A DNA stretch of 64,000 nucleotides. Origin: Oleispirillum naphthae (GTDB lineage Bacteria; Pseudomonadota; Alphaproteobacteria; Rhodospirillales; Rhodospirillaceae). The stretch lies in NCBI GenBank assembly GCA_027864655.1, contig JAQAZG010000004.1, positions 62,001 through 126,000 on the forward strand. The letters are read 5' to 3'. Shown one piece after another: positions 17,816-25,915 of this stretch (its first letter is position 1; each line of letters opens with the position of its first letter). The notes below the pieces were generated by a model. It searched no databases, was not told the origin of the DNA, and worked only from the letters and a program-made list of their open reading frames with translations. The translations under genes were made by a program, and so were the position numbers.

Positions 17816-17822
17816 CTCTTGT

Positions 17823-18995
17823 ATGAAAACCATCCTGCGTTTCAGCGTCGGCGCGCTTTTGTCCGCGGCGCTGGCGGCGGCCCCCCTGGGCGGCGCGTTC
17901 GCGAAAGACAAGGTCAAGATCGCCTTCATCGGCCCGCTCTCCGGCGGCAACGCCTCGATCGGCGTCGGCGGCCGCAACTCCGCCGAACTGGCGGTGATGA
18001 TCCGCAACAAGGACCCCAAGGCCAAGTACAGCTACGAGCTGTTCAGCCAGGACGACGAGTGCAAGCCGAACGTCGGCGTGCAGGTGGCGACCAAGGCCGC
18101 CGCCGACCGCAAGACCGTCGGCGCGGTGGCGCACTACTGCTCCGCCGTGGCGATGAGCACGGTGGACGTCTACCACAAGTTCGGCCTGCCGATGATCGTC
18201 TGGGGCGCGGTGCTGCCCGACATCACCTACGGCAACGACTATAAGGAAGTCCACCGCGTCAACGGCACCATGGTCAACCAGAACGAGGTCGCCGCCGACT
18301 TCATGACCAGGCAGGGCTTCAAGACCTGGGTGATCCTGCACGACACCACCGACTACGGCAAAGGCCACAACGCCTACTTCTCCAAGTTCCTGAAGGAGAA
18401 GGGCGGCAAGATTCTCGCCACCTTCGGCGTCACCGCCGACCAGCAGGACTTCACCGCCGAACTGACCAAGGCGAAGGAGATGAAGCCCGACGTCATCTAC
18501 TTCGGCGGCCTGACCCCGCTCGGCGTGCGCATCCGCCAGCAGATGGACAAGCTGGGCATCACCGCGCAGTTCGAGGGGGTTTCCGGCATCGTCTCCACCG
18601 CCTTCCTCGAAGGCCTCGATCCCAAGCTTTCCGAAGGCATCATCGCCCTGCGCGAAGGCGCGCCGGTGGAGAAGCTGCCGGGCGGCAAGTACTTCATGGA
18701 GCAGTACGACAAGGCGAAGTTCGACCAGGGCCCGGACGCCTACGGCGCGTTCGCCTTCGCCGCCGCCACCCTGTTGCTCGACGCCATCGAGACGGTCGGT
18801 CCCGACCGCAAGAAGGTCACCGCCTATCTCGGCAAGGTGAAGGACAAGGACAGCATCACCGGCCCGATCAGCTTCGACGATCACGGCCAGAACACCGTCG
18901 CCGCGATCACCAAGTACGTGGTGCAGGACGGCAAGTGGGTGCTGTGGGAAGACAGCGAATACGCCGCGGGCAAGCGCAAGCTGGCCGGACGCTGA
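17823..18995 (+). CDS. ABC transporter substrate-binding protein, branched-chain amino acid type
   Basis: A 390-residue periplasmic binding protein of the HAAT (Peripla_BP_6) family. A signal peptide spans about residues 1-25, ending near GGAFA before KDKVKIAFIGPLSGG, the conserved start of the mature domain. VGAVAHYCSAVAMSTVDVYH and PDVIYFGGLTPLGVRIRQQM are ligand-pocket regions. The ATG at 17823 follows the GAGGAG ribosome site and starts the signal peptide. It is the first gene of a complete importer; the substrate could be an amino acid, urea, amide or N-acyl compound given the downstream hydrolases. Confidence 0.92.
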   Translation: MKTILRFSVGALLSAALAAAPLGGAFAKDKVKIAFIGPLSGGNASIGVGGRNSAELAVMIRNKDPKAKYSYELFSQDDECKPNVGVQVATKAAADRKTVGAVAHYCSAVAMSTVDVYHKFGLPMIVWGAVLPDITYGNDYKEVHRVNGTMVNQNEVAADFMTRQGFKTWVILHDTTDYGKGHNAYFSKFLKEKGGKILATFGVTADQQDFTAELTKAKEMKPDVIYFGGLTPLGVRIRQQMDKLGITAQFEGVSGIVSTAFLEGLDPKLSEGIIALREGAPVEKLPGGKYFMEQYDKAKFDQGPDAYGAFAFAAATLLLDAIETVGPDRKKVTAYLGKVKDKDSITGPISFDDHGQNTVAAITKYVVQDGKWVLWEDSEYAAGKRKLAGR

Positions 18996-19005
18996 GAACA
19001 CCGTT

Positions 19006-19036
19006 GCGCGGCGCGGGGGCCGTCCCCGCGCCGCGC
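19006..19036 (+). terminator. Intercistronic hairpin after the binding-protein gene
   Basis: A perfect 13-base-pair GC stem, GCGCGGCGCGGGG paired with CCCCGCGCCGCGC around a five-base loop, follows the binding-protein stop by 10 bases and precedes the permease gene. There is no T-run, so it more likely protects the upstream mRNA from 3' decay and raises binding-protein levels than terminates fully. Confidence 0.6.
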
Positions 19037-19065
19037 GTGATCGCGAGGGGAGACGGACGGCAGCC

Positions 19066-19980
19066 ATGGACCTTCTGGGACAATACCTCGTCAACGGCAT
19101 CATGCTGGGCACCATCTACGCCCTGGTCGCGGTCGGCTTCACCCTGTTCTTCGGGGTTCTCGACGTCATCAAGTTCTCCCACGGCGACGTTTTGATGGTC
19201 GGCGCCTTCGCCGGGTTCACCGCCGCGCTCGGCGCTGCGGCGCTCGGCTTCACCAATCCGTTCGTGCAGCTTGCCGCGAGCGTTCTCTTCGCCGTCTCCG
19301 GCACCGCGCTGCTCGGCGCGGCGATCGCCAAGTGGCTGATCCTGCCGTTGAAGAACGCGCCGCGCCTCAACATCCTGCTGATCACCCTGATGCTCGGCAC
19401 CGCGCTGCGCGAATCGGTGCGTCTGTTCTATCCCGACGGCTCCAACCCCAAGGCGTTTCCCGCGCTGCTGCCCTCCACCGCATGGCAGTTCGGCAACTTC
19501 ACCCTGCGGGCGGACAGCGCGCTTCTGGTGATTGCGGGCATCGCGGTGATCGTCGGCCTGCACATGCTGATCAACCGCACCCGCCTCGGCCTCGCCATCC
19601 GCGCCGTCGCGCAGGACGAGGAGACGGCGCGCACCATGGGCATCAACTACACCCTGATCGTCCTCGTCACCTTTGCGCTCGGCTCCGGCATCGCCGCGGT
19701 GGCGGGGGTGATGAACGGTCTCTACTACAACGAGGTCAACTTCGGCATGGGCCTCCTCCTCGGCCTGATCGGCTTTTCCGCCGCGATCATCGGCGGCCTG
19801 GGCAACCTCTACGGCGCCATCCTCGGCGGCTTCCTCTTCGCCGCCTTGCAGATGATCGGCGCGGTGGCGCTGCCCTTCGCCTCCGCCTACAAGGACGTTT
19901 TCGCCTTCGCCGTGGTCATCGCCCTGATGGGGTGGAAGCCCACCGGCCTGATCCCCGAACGCAGCAGCGAGCGAGTCTGA
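19066..19980 (+). CDS. ABC transporter permease, LivH type
   Basis: A 304-residue integral membrane permease of the branched-chain amino acid/amide type. The N-terminus YLVNGIMLGTIYALVAVGFT and the motif RAVAQDEETARTMGIN followed by GGLGNLYGAILGGFLF match LivH. The latter includes the cytoplasmic EAA-like loop that contacts the ATPases. About eight hydrophobic segments are visible. It forms the membrane channel with the LivM-type protein encoded three bases downstream. Confidence 0.93.
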   Translation: MDLLGQYLVNGIMLGTIYALVAVGFTLFFGVLDVIKFSHGDVLMVGAFAGFTAALGAAALGFTNPFVQLAASVLFAVSGTALLGAAIAKWLILPLKNAPRLNILLITLMLGTALRESVRLFYPDGSNPKAFPALLPSTAWQFGNFTLRADSALLVIAGIAVIVGLHMLINRTRLGLAIRAVAQDEETARTMGINYTLIVLVTFALGSGIAAVAGVMNGLYYNEVNFGMGLLLGLIGFSAAIIGGLGNLYGAILGGFLFAALQMIGAVALPFASAYKDVFAFAVVIALMGWKPTGLIPERSSERV

Positions 19981-19982
19981 CC

Positions 19983-21155
19983 ATGCGCGCCTTCATCCTC
20001 CGCCTGCCGCCGCTCGCCGCCGCCGCTCTCGCCTTCGGCCTCGGACTGGTCTACGCCGTGGTGTTCATGGAGCAGGAGAGCGACGTCGCGGTGATCTCGC
20101 TGGTCGCCTTCGCCGCCGTGGCCGCCTTCGCCGCCGGGCGCATCGGCCTGATCCGCCGCGCCTCGCTTGCCGCGGGCACCCATCCCGGCGCGGTCGCCGC
20201 CATGGGCGGGTGCATGGCGCTGGCCCTCATCGCGGTGTTCGCCGAGGACCACTTTCCGCTTCTGATGCTCGCCACGGTGATGCTCTACGCCACCGCCGCG
20301 CTGGGCCTCAACGTGCAGTTCGGCTACACCGGCGTGGTCAATTTCGCCGGGGCCGCGTTCTTCGGCATCGGCGCCTACACTTCCGCCGAGCTGATCGGCA
20401 AGTCGGTGCTGCCGCCGGTTCTGGTGCTGCCGCTCGGCGGGCTGATCGCCGCCGTCATCGGCCTGGTGCTGGTGTTCCCGGTGGTGCGCACCCGCGGGCA
20501 TTACGCCGCGGTGGTCACCATCGCCTTCTCGGTGCTGTTCAAGACCTTCCTCGAGGTCAACGACACCCTCGGCGGGCCGCAGGGGCAGAGCGTCGGTCCG
20601 GTCACGCTTCCCGGCTGGAGCTTCGCCGACGGGCCGGTGGTCTTCGGCGTCGAGACCTCGTTCTACCTCAACTACGCGCTTGCCGCGCTTCTCGTGCTCG
20701 GCCTCGCCTTCGTCATGGTGCGGCGGCTGGAGCGTTCGTGGATCGGGCTCGCGCTGGACGCGGTGCGCCTGGACGAGACCGCCTCCGCCTGTTACGGCAT
20801 TCCGATCCGCCGCGCCAAGATTCTCGCCTTCGTCGCGGGCAACCTGATCATCGGCGTCGCGGGCGCGCTCTACGGCAGCATGCTGGGCTATGTCGCGCCC
20901 ACCAGCTTCACCTTCTCCGACAGCCTGATCCTGGTGGCGATCGTGCTGCTCGGCGGCATGGGCAGCCCGTGGGGCACCATCCTCGCCGCCGCCATCGTCG
21001 TCATCCTGCCGGAGAAGCTGCAGGCGATTCAGGAATACCGCTTCCTGCTGTTCTCGGTGGTGGTGATGGCGATCCTGCTGTTCCGCCCCGAGGGGTTGTT
21101 GCCGCGCGCGGTGCGCCGCTATCTGCCGGTGCCGCAAAACGAGGAGGCCGCTTGA
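19983..21155 (+). CDS. ABC transporter permease, LivM type
   Basis: A 390-residue membrane protein with about ten hydrophobic segments. ALGLNVQFGYTGVVNFAGAA, FFGIGAYTSAEL and FTFSDSLILVAIVLLGGMGS are conserved LivM stretches. Its cytoplasmic loop is LDETASACYGIPIRRAKILA. The start at 19983 follows the LivH-type stop by two bases, and its stop overlaps the next gene as TGATG. It pairs with the LivH-type permease to form the transmembrane pore. Confidence 0.92.
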   Translation: MRAFILRLPPLAAAALAFGLGLVYAVVFMEQESDVAVISLVAFAAVAAFAAGRIGLIRRASLAAGTHPGAVAAMGGCMALALIAVFAEDHFPLLMLATVMLYATAALGLNVQFGYTGVVNFAGAAFFGIGAYTSAELIGKSVLPPVLVLPLGGLIAAVIGLVLVFPVVRTRGHYAAVVTIAFSVLFKTFLEVNDTLGGPQGQSVGPVTLPGWSFADGPVVFGVETSFYLNYALAALLVLGLAFVMVRRLERSWIGLALDAVRLDETASACYGIPIRRAKILAFVAGNLIIGVAGALYGSMLGYVAPTSFTFSDSLILVAIVLLGGMGSPWGTILAAAIVVILPEKLQAIQEYRFLLFSVVVMAILLFRPEGLLPRAVRRYLPVPQNEEAA

Positions 21156-21982
21156 TGATGCAGACCACCGATGCCGCCCCGGCCATGGAGGCCGCCGTGC
21201 CCGCCACCCCCGGACCCCTGCTCGACATCGAGGCCCTGTCCAAGAGCTTCGGCGGCGTGCGCGCCTTGAACGACGTGTCGTTCTGCCTGGGCCGCGGCGA
21301 AATTCTCGGCCTGATCGGCCCCAACGGCTCGGGCAAGACCACCTCGTTCAACGTCCTCACCGGGCTCTACCGCCCCGACGGCGGCAAGGTTCTCTTCGAC
21401 GGCGGAAACATCACCGGCAATGCGCCGCAGGCGGTCTACCGCGCAGGCATCGCGCGCACCTTCCAGCGCTCGCGCCTGTGCCTGGAGCTTTCGATCTTCG
21501 ACAACATCATGGTCGGCAACCACGCGCGGCTGAACCAGGGGCTGATCTTCAACCTGTTCAACCGCAAGGCCTTCCGCCTCGAGGTGGAGAGCGCGCTGGA
21601 AGAAGCCACGGCGCTCGCCGCCTCGTTCAGCCCGTTCCTCGCGGAGCGGATGTTCGCCCCGGTCGGCGCGCTGCCGATGATCGAGCGCCGCCGCATCGAG
21701 ATCTGCCGCGCCCTGATCTCGCGGCCGAAGCTGCTGCTGCTGGACGAGCCCTCGGCGGGGATGACCCATGAGGAGACGCACCAGCTGATGGACGACATTC
21801 TCGCGGTGCGCGACCGCCAGGGCGGGCTTTCCATCATCATCATCGAGCACGAGATGGGCGTCATCGAGCGGGTGAGCGACAGCTGCGTGGTGCTGAACTA
21901 CGGCGAGAAGATCGCCGAGGGCTCCTACCAGGACGTCGCCTCCGACCGCCAGGTTCAGGAAGCCTACCTCGGCTCCGCGTAA
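21155..21982 (+). CDS. ABC transporter ATP-binding protein, LivG type
   Basis: A 275-residue ATPase. Walker A is GPNGSGKTTSFN, followed by the Q-loop region and IARTFQRSRLCLELSIFDNI, characteristic of LivG. The Walker B is LLLLDEPSAGMT and the switch region IIIIEHEMGVI. The usual LSGGQ signature is replaced by GALPMIERRRIEICRALISR, so the signature motif is degenerate; this occurs in some LivG proteins but deserves a note. The start overlaps the livM-type stop by one base; MM allows a start one codon later. Confidence 0.9.
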   Translation: MMQTTDAAPAMEAAVPATPGPLLDIEALSKSFGGVRALNDVSFCLGRGEILGLIGPNGSGKTTSFNVLTGLYRPDGGKVLFDGGNITGNAPQAVYRAGIARTFQRSRLCLELSIFDNIMVGNHARLNQGLIFNLFNRKAFRLEVESALEEATALAASFSPFLAERMFAPVGALPMIERRRIEICRALISRPKLLLLDEPSAGMTHEETHQLMDDILAVRDRQGGLSIIIIEHEMGVIERVSDSCVVLNYGEKIAEGSYQDVASDRQVQEAYLGSA

Positions 21983-21994
21983 GGATATTTGGGT

Positions 21995-22720
21995 ATGGAC
22001 GCCATCGCTCCGCTCCCGGCAATCGAAATCTCCGGGCTCTACACCGCCTACGACAAGGCCGACGTGCTCACCGACGTCAACATCGTCGCGCCCGCCGGGC
22101 AGATCACCTGCCTCCTCGGCTCCAACGGCGCGGGCAAGACCACGCTGATCCGCTCCATCCTCGGCCTCACCCCGCCGCACGCGGGCAGCATCAAGGTGTT
22201 CGGCGAGGACGTCGCCGGCCTGCCGACGCACCGCGTCATCGCCAAGGGGGTGGCCTGCATCCCCGAAGGGCGGCGGATGTTCCCCAAGCTGACGGTGGAG
22301 GAGAACCTGCGCCTCGGCGCCTATCAGGAACCCGCGGAGGCGGAGATCCGCCGCCGCCTCGCCGAGGTCTACTCCGTCTTTCCGCGCCTGGCGGAAAGGC
22401 GCGGCCAGCTTGCGGGCACGATGTCCGGCGGCGAGCAGGCGATGGTCTCGATCGGCCGCGGCCTGATGGGCAAGCCGCGGGTGCTGCTGATCGACGAGCC
22501 CTCCCTCGGGCTTTCTCCGCTTTACGTGAAGGAAAATTTCCGCATCATCGAAAACGTCCGCGCTCAGGGCTTGACGGTTTTCCTCGTCGAGCAGAACGTG
22601 CACCAGACGCTGGCCATTTCCGATTCCGGCTATGTGGTTTCCGGCGGGCGGGTGGTGGCGCAGGGCAGCGCCGCCGAACTGAGGAACAATGCGGACGTGC
22701 GCGCCGCGTATTTTGGGTAG
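21995..22720 (+). CDS. ABC transporter ATP-binding protein, LivF type
   Basis: A 241-residue ATPase with Walker A GSNGAGKTTLIR, the LivF-typical VACIPEGRRMFPKLTVEENL, an intact-like signature MSGGEQAMVSIGRGLM, Walker B VLLIDEPSLGLSPL and FLVEQNVHQTL. The ATG at 21995 has AAGGA nine bases upstream and is preferred over an upstream TTG. It is the partner of the LivG-type ATPase; since the latter has an unusual signature, this subunit may carry the better-formed ATP site. Confidence 0.93.
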   Translation: MDAIAPLPAIEISGLYTAYDKADVLTDVNIVAPAGQITCLLGSNGAGKTTLIRSILGLTPPHAGSIKVFGEDVAGLPTHRVIAKGVACIPEGRRMFPKLTVEENLRLGAYQEPAEAEIRRRLAEVYSVFPRLAERRGQLAGTMSGGEQAMVSIGRGLMGKPRVLLIDEPSLGLSPLYVKENFRIIENVRAQGLTVFLVEQNVHQTLAISDSGYVVSGGRVVAQGSAAELRNNADVRAAYFG

Positions 22721-22729
22721 TCGCCGATC

Positions 22730-23854
22730 ATGACCATGGACCTGGACGGGGTTGCGCTGACCCGCGATCTGGTCGCTTTCCGCACCGTCAACCCGCCGGG
22801 GGAGGAGCGCGCCTGCGCCGCCTTTCTCGCCGACATCCTCGCCGCGGCCGGGTTTTCCTGCACGCTGGCGCCGCTCGCCGAGGGGCGCGTCAACCTGATC
22901 GCCACGATCGGCGATGCGGCGGCGGAGCCTCTGGCCTTCACCGGGCACATCGACACCGTGCCGCTCGGGGCCAAGCCCTGGTCGGTGGACCCCTTCGCCG
23001 GGGAGATTGCGGACGGCAGGCTCTACGGACGCGGCAGCAGCGACATGAAAAGCGGCGTCGCCGCCTTCGTCGCCGCGGCGGTCTCCCGCGCCCCCCGCCT
23101 CGCCGACGGGCCGGGGGTGATGCTGCTGATCACCGCGGCGGAGGAAACCGGCTGCGAGGGTTCGCTCGCCATGCAGGATGCGGGCATGCTGCGCCGCGCC
23201 GCGGCGCTGCTGGTCGGCGAGCCCACCGGCAACCGCCCCTTCGTCGGCCACAAGGGGGCGCTCTGGCTCAAGGCGGTGACCCACGGCGTCACCGCCCACG
23301 GCTCGATGCCCGAGGCGGGCGACAACGCGGTCTACAAGGCGGCGCACGCCATCGTGCGGCTCGAGGACTTCGACTTCAACGTCGCGCGCCACCCGGTGCT
23401 CGGCAAGCCGACGCTCAACGTCGGCACCGTCGCGGGCGGCCTCAACATCAATTCGGTGCCCGACCGCGCGGAGATGCAGATCGACGTGCGCACCATCCCG
23501 GGGCAGGACCACGCCCTTCTGCGCGAGGGATTGACCGGGGTGATCGGCGAGGCCGCGGACATCGAGACCCTGTTCGACCTCGGCGGCATCTGGACCGACC
23601 CGGCCACGCCGTGGGCGGCGCGCGTCATCGGCATCGCCCAGGGCGTCACCGGCGAGGCGTTCACCCCGCAGGGCGCGCCCTATTTCACCGACGCTTCGGT
23701 GCTCACCCCGGCGCTCGGCTCGCCGCCGACGATCATCCTCGGTCCCGGCGAGACCGCGCAGGCGCACCAGACCGACGAATACGCCCTGGTCTCCCGCATC
23801 GGGCAGGCGGTGGAGATCTACGGCCGCATCCTCGACGATTGGGTGAGCCGGTGA
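22730..23854 (+). CDS. M20 family peptidase/deacylase (ArgE/DapE type)
   Basis: A 374-residue zinc hydrolase of the M20 family. FTGHIDTVPLG gives the first metal histidine, YGRGSSDMKSGVAAF the bridging Asp, ITAAEETGCEGS the catalytic and metal-binding glutamates, and GPGETAQAHQTDEYAL the C-terminal metal histidine. Such enzymes cleave N-acyl or dipeptide bonds (acetylornithine, succinyl-diaminopimelate, N-acyl amino acids). Being the fifth gene of the importer operon, it probably releases an amino acid from an imported N-acyl compound. It is distinct from the argE-like gene at 29085-30251. Confidence 0.9.
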   Translation: MTMDLDGVALTRDLVAFRTVNPPGEERACAAFLADILAAAGFSCTLAPLAEGRVNLIATIGDAAAEPLAFTGHIDTVPLGAKPWSVDPFAGEIADGRLYGRGSSDMKSGVAAFVAAAVSRAPRLADGPGVMLLITAAEETGCEGSLAMQDAGMLRRAAALLVGEPTGNRPFVGHKGALWLKAVTHGVTAHGSMPEAGDNAVYKAAHAIVRLEDFDFNVARHPVLGKPTLNVGTVAGGLNINSVPDRAEMQIDVRTIPGQDHALLREGLTGVIGEAADIETLFDLGGIWTDPATPWAARVIGIAQGVTGEAFTPQGAPYFTDASVLTPALGSPPTIILGPGETAQAHQTDEYALVSRIGQAVEIYGRILDDWVSR

Positions 23855-25140
23855 TGCGCGTCGAACCCTGCGACCTGTCCGCCGTCGCGGCGCGGCAGGA
23901 GATCGCGGCGGGGCGGCTCTCCGCCGAGGCGCTGGCGCGCTCCTGCCTCGCCCGCATCGACGCCCGCGAATCGGAAATCCACGCCTGGGCGGCGATCGAT
24001 CCCGAACTCTGGATGATGCAGGCGCGCGCCGCCGATGCCGTGGGCTGCCCCGGGCCGCTCGGCGGCCTGCCGCTCGGCGTCAAGGATATCGCGGCGACCC
24101 GCGACTGCCCCACCACCTGCGGCTCGCCGATCTATACCGGGACCCGTCTGCCCTTCGACGCCGCGGCGGTCGCGCTGACCCGCCGCGCCGGAGGCGTCAT
24201 CGCGGGCAAGACGGTGACCACCGAGTTCGCCGGGTTCCATCCCGGCCCGACGCGCAACCCCTATGCCGCATCGCGCACCCCCGGCGGGTCGTCTTCCGGC
24301 TCCGCCGCCGCGGTGGCGGCGGGCATGGCGCCGTTCGCGCTGGGCACCCAGACCGCGGGCTCGATCGTCCGCCCGGCGGCCTATTGCGGCGTTGCCGGGT
24401 ACAAGCCCTCCTTCGGCCTGATCGACGCCACCGGCATCAAGCCCTATGCGCCCTCGCTGGATACCGTGGGGGTGATCGCGCGCAGCGTCGCCGATTGCCG
24501 CCTGTGGGCGGCGGCGGTCTCCGGCGCGGACCTCGAAGCCCCGCCGCACCTGCCGGTGCGCCTCGGCATGTGCCGCTCTCCGGCGTGGGAGTCCGCATCG
24601 CAGGCGATGCGCCGCGCCTTCGAGATCGAGCTGCCGTCGCGCATGGAGATGGCGGGCTTTACCCCGGTGGAGGTGGACCTGCCCGGCGCGTTCGCCGACG
24701 CCATGGAGGCGCAGCGCCGCATCATGCGCTGGGAGGCCGCGCGCGCGCTCGCCTTCGAGGCGGAGACCTACGGCAACCTCCTGAGTGCGGGCCTGCGCGC
24801 CCAGATCGAGGAAGGCCGGGCGATGACCTGGGCCGAAGCCGTGGAGGCCTATGCCCTGCGCGACCGGGTGATCGCGCAGCTGCCCGGGGTGTTGGCCGCC
24901 GCGGGGGTGGAGGCCTTCATCTCGCCGTCGGCGCCGGGCGTCGCGCCGCCGTTTTCCGAAGGCACCGGCAGCCCGGACTTCAACCGCCTGTGGACGCTCT
25001 TGCGCGCGCCGTGCGTGCAGATGCCGGGGTTCTCCTGCCGCGAAACCGGCATGCCGCTCGGCATGCAGGTGGTGGCGCCGCAGGGCGAGGACGCGCTGGC
25101 CCTGGCTTTGGCGGAGCGGCTCGCCGTCGCGCTGGTGTAG
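23854..25140 (+). CDS. Amidase (amidase signature family)
   Basis: A 428-residue amidase signature enzyme. The catalytic triad Ser-cisSer-Lys is visible: Lys in GGLPLGVKDIAAT, the Gly/Ser-rich TPGGSSSGSAAAVAAGM, and the nucleophile region ALGTQTAGSIVRPAAYCG. Such enzymes hydrolyse aliphatic or aryl amides to acid and ammonia. The ATG overlaps the deacylase stop as TGATG, making it the last gene of the importer operon. Together with the importer it suggests uptake and hydrolysis of an amide- or N-acyl-containing nitrogen source; the precise substrate is unknown. Confidence 0.92.
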   Translation: MRVEPCDLSAVAARQEIAAGRLSAEALARSCLARIDARESEIHAWAAIDPELWMMQARAADAVGCPGPLGGLPLGVKDIAATRDCPTTCGSPIYTGTRLPFDAAAVALTRRAGGVIAGKTVTTEFAGFHPGPTRNPYAASRTPGGSSSGSAAAVAAGMAPFALGTQTAGSIVRPAAYCGVAGYKPSFGLIDATGIKPYAPSLDTVGVIARSVADCRLWAAAVSGADLEAPPHLPVRLGMCRSPAWESASQAMRRAFEIELPSRMEMAGFTPVEVDLPGAFADAMEAQRRIMRWEAARALAFEAETYGNLLSAGLRAQIEEGRAMTWAEAVEAYALRDRVIAQLPGVLAAAGVEAFISPSAPGVAPPFSEGTGSPDFNRLWTLLRAPCVQMPGFSCRETGMPLGMQVVAPQGEDALALALAERLAVALV

Positions 25141-25169
25141 CGGGGCTGCCGCCCCGCACCCTGTCAGAC

Positions 25170-25303
25170 CCTCCAAACCTCCCGTTTGTTTTGCGCGCAG
25201 CGCCATGAGCCATCACGCGGCGTGACGGTTGATGGCCGCTGCGCGGCGAAAAACCAAGGGGGGTGCGGGGAGCCTAAGGTCCCCCGCAAAGGTTTGGTTT
25301 TTT
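25170..25303 (+). repeat. Nested inverted-repeat intergenic element, copy C
   Basis: A left-truncated copy between the convergent amidase and DGC genes. It retains TTTTGCGCGCAGCGCCATGAG, split here as TTTTGCGCGCAGCG and CCATGAG, then CGCTGCGCGGCG with AAAAACCAAGG, a hairpin GGGGAGCCTAAGGTCCCC, and GCAAAGGTTTGGTTTTTT at the right end, which runs into the DGC stop codon. Confidence 0.75.
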
Positions 25304-25658
25304 AGAGCAATGCCGTGCCCTTCGCCGCCACGGCGGCGACGGTTTCCGCGCTCGGCGGGGTTTGCCCCTTCTTGAAACCCATCTCGGCGAGTTGCAGGTC
25401 GGCGAAGCCGGAGAAACCCGCATCCTCCAGCATTTTGGCGGCGCAGCGGCTGGGGCAGCCGTTGATGGCGAGCAGCGAGGGCGCGGCCTGCGCTGCCTCC
25501 ATGGTGGAGGGCAGGCGCGCGCCGATGGCGGCGAGGCAGAGCATCTTCGCATGGCCGTCGCGCGCCAGCCTGCGCGCCGCGCCGTCGGCCACCGCGCCGA
25601 CATCCGCCGCGCCGGAGCAGCTCACCACCGCCGGACGGTTGGAAGGGATCTCGCTCAT
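25302..25658 (-). CDS. DGC domain putative zinc-binding protein
   Basis: A 118-residue protein of the DGC family, named for an Asp-Gly-Cys motif. VVSCSGAADVGAVADGAARR, MLCLAAIGARLPS and AINGCPSRCAAKMLEDAG contain the conserved cysteines thought to bind zinc or another metal. Function is unknown, but family members are commonly encoded beside thioredoxin-like proteins and permeases in metal or metalloid handling clusters. That is the case here: it follows the small thioredoxin gene by 13 bases and is the last gene of the set. Confidence 0.85.
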   Translation of the reverse strand: MSEIPSNRPAVVSCSGAADVGAVADGAARRLARDGHAKMLCLAAIGARLPSTMEAAQAAPSLLAINGCPSRCAAKMLEDAGFSGFADLQLAEMGFKKGQTPPSAETVAAVAAKGTALL

Positions 25659-25671
25659 CGGCCGTCTCCGC

Positions 25672-25902
25672 CTATTTCAGCAGCGCCTTGATCTCGGCGA
25701 CGGAGGGCACCTTGCCCATGGTCTTGACCACGCCGTCCACCGCCAGCGCCGGGGTGATCGCCACGCCGTACTCGGCATAGCGCGCCATGTCGGTGACCTT
25801 TTCCATCTCGAACGCGAGCCCGAGCTCGGCCGCCGCGGTTTCCGCCTGCTGCGCCAGCTGATGGCATTTGGCGCAGCCGCCACCGAAAATTTGAATCTTC
25901 AT
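25672..25902 (-). CDS. Small thioredoxin-like redox-active disulfide protein
   Basis: A 76-residue thioredoxin-fold protein of the redox-active disulfide protein 2 family. MKIQIFGGGCAKCHQLAQQA holds the CxxC active site, and YGVAITPALAVDGVV the cis-proline. It lacks a signal peptide, so it acts in the cytoplasm, probably transferring electrons or a metal to the permease or the DGC protein. It starts 13 bases after the permease stop, in the order permease-thioredoxin-DGC, a combination that recurs in bacteria. Confidence 0.9.
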   Translation of the reverse strand: MKIQIFGGGCAKCHQLAQQAETAAAELGLAFEMEKVTDMARYAEYGVAITPALAVDGVVKTMGKVPSVAEIKALLK

Positions 25903-25915
25903 CGTATGTTACTCC

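Noticed and set aside
21119-23767. An 882-codon open frame on the minus strand across the importer ATPases and the deacylase gene
   Set aside because: It is the antisense shadow of three well-supported plus-strand genes, has Arg/Gly/His-rich composition typical of GC-rich antisense frames, and shows no domain.
22730-23854. Assigning the deacylase in the importer operon as argE or dapE proper
   Set aside because: The M20 motifs are clear, but a closer argE match exists at 29085-30251 and the operon context favours a catabolic substrate, so no gene symbol is given.
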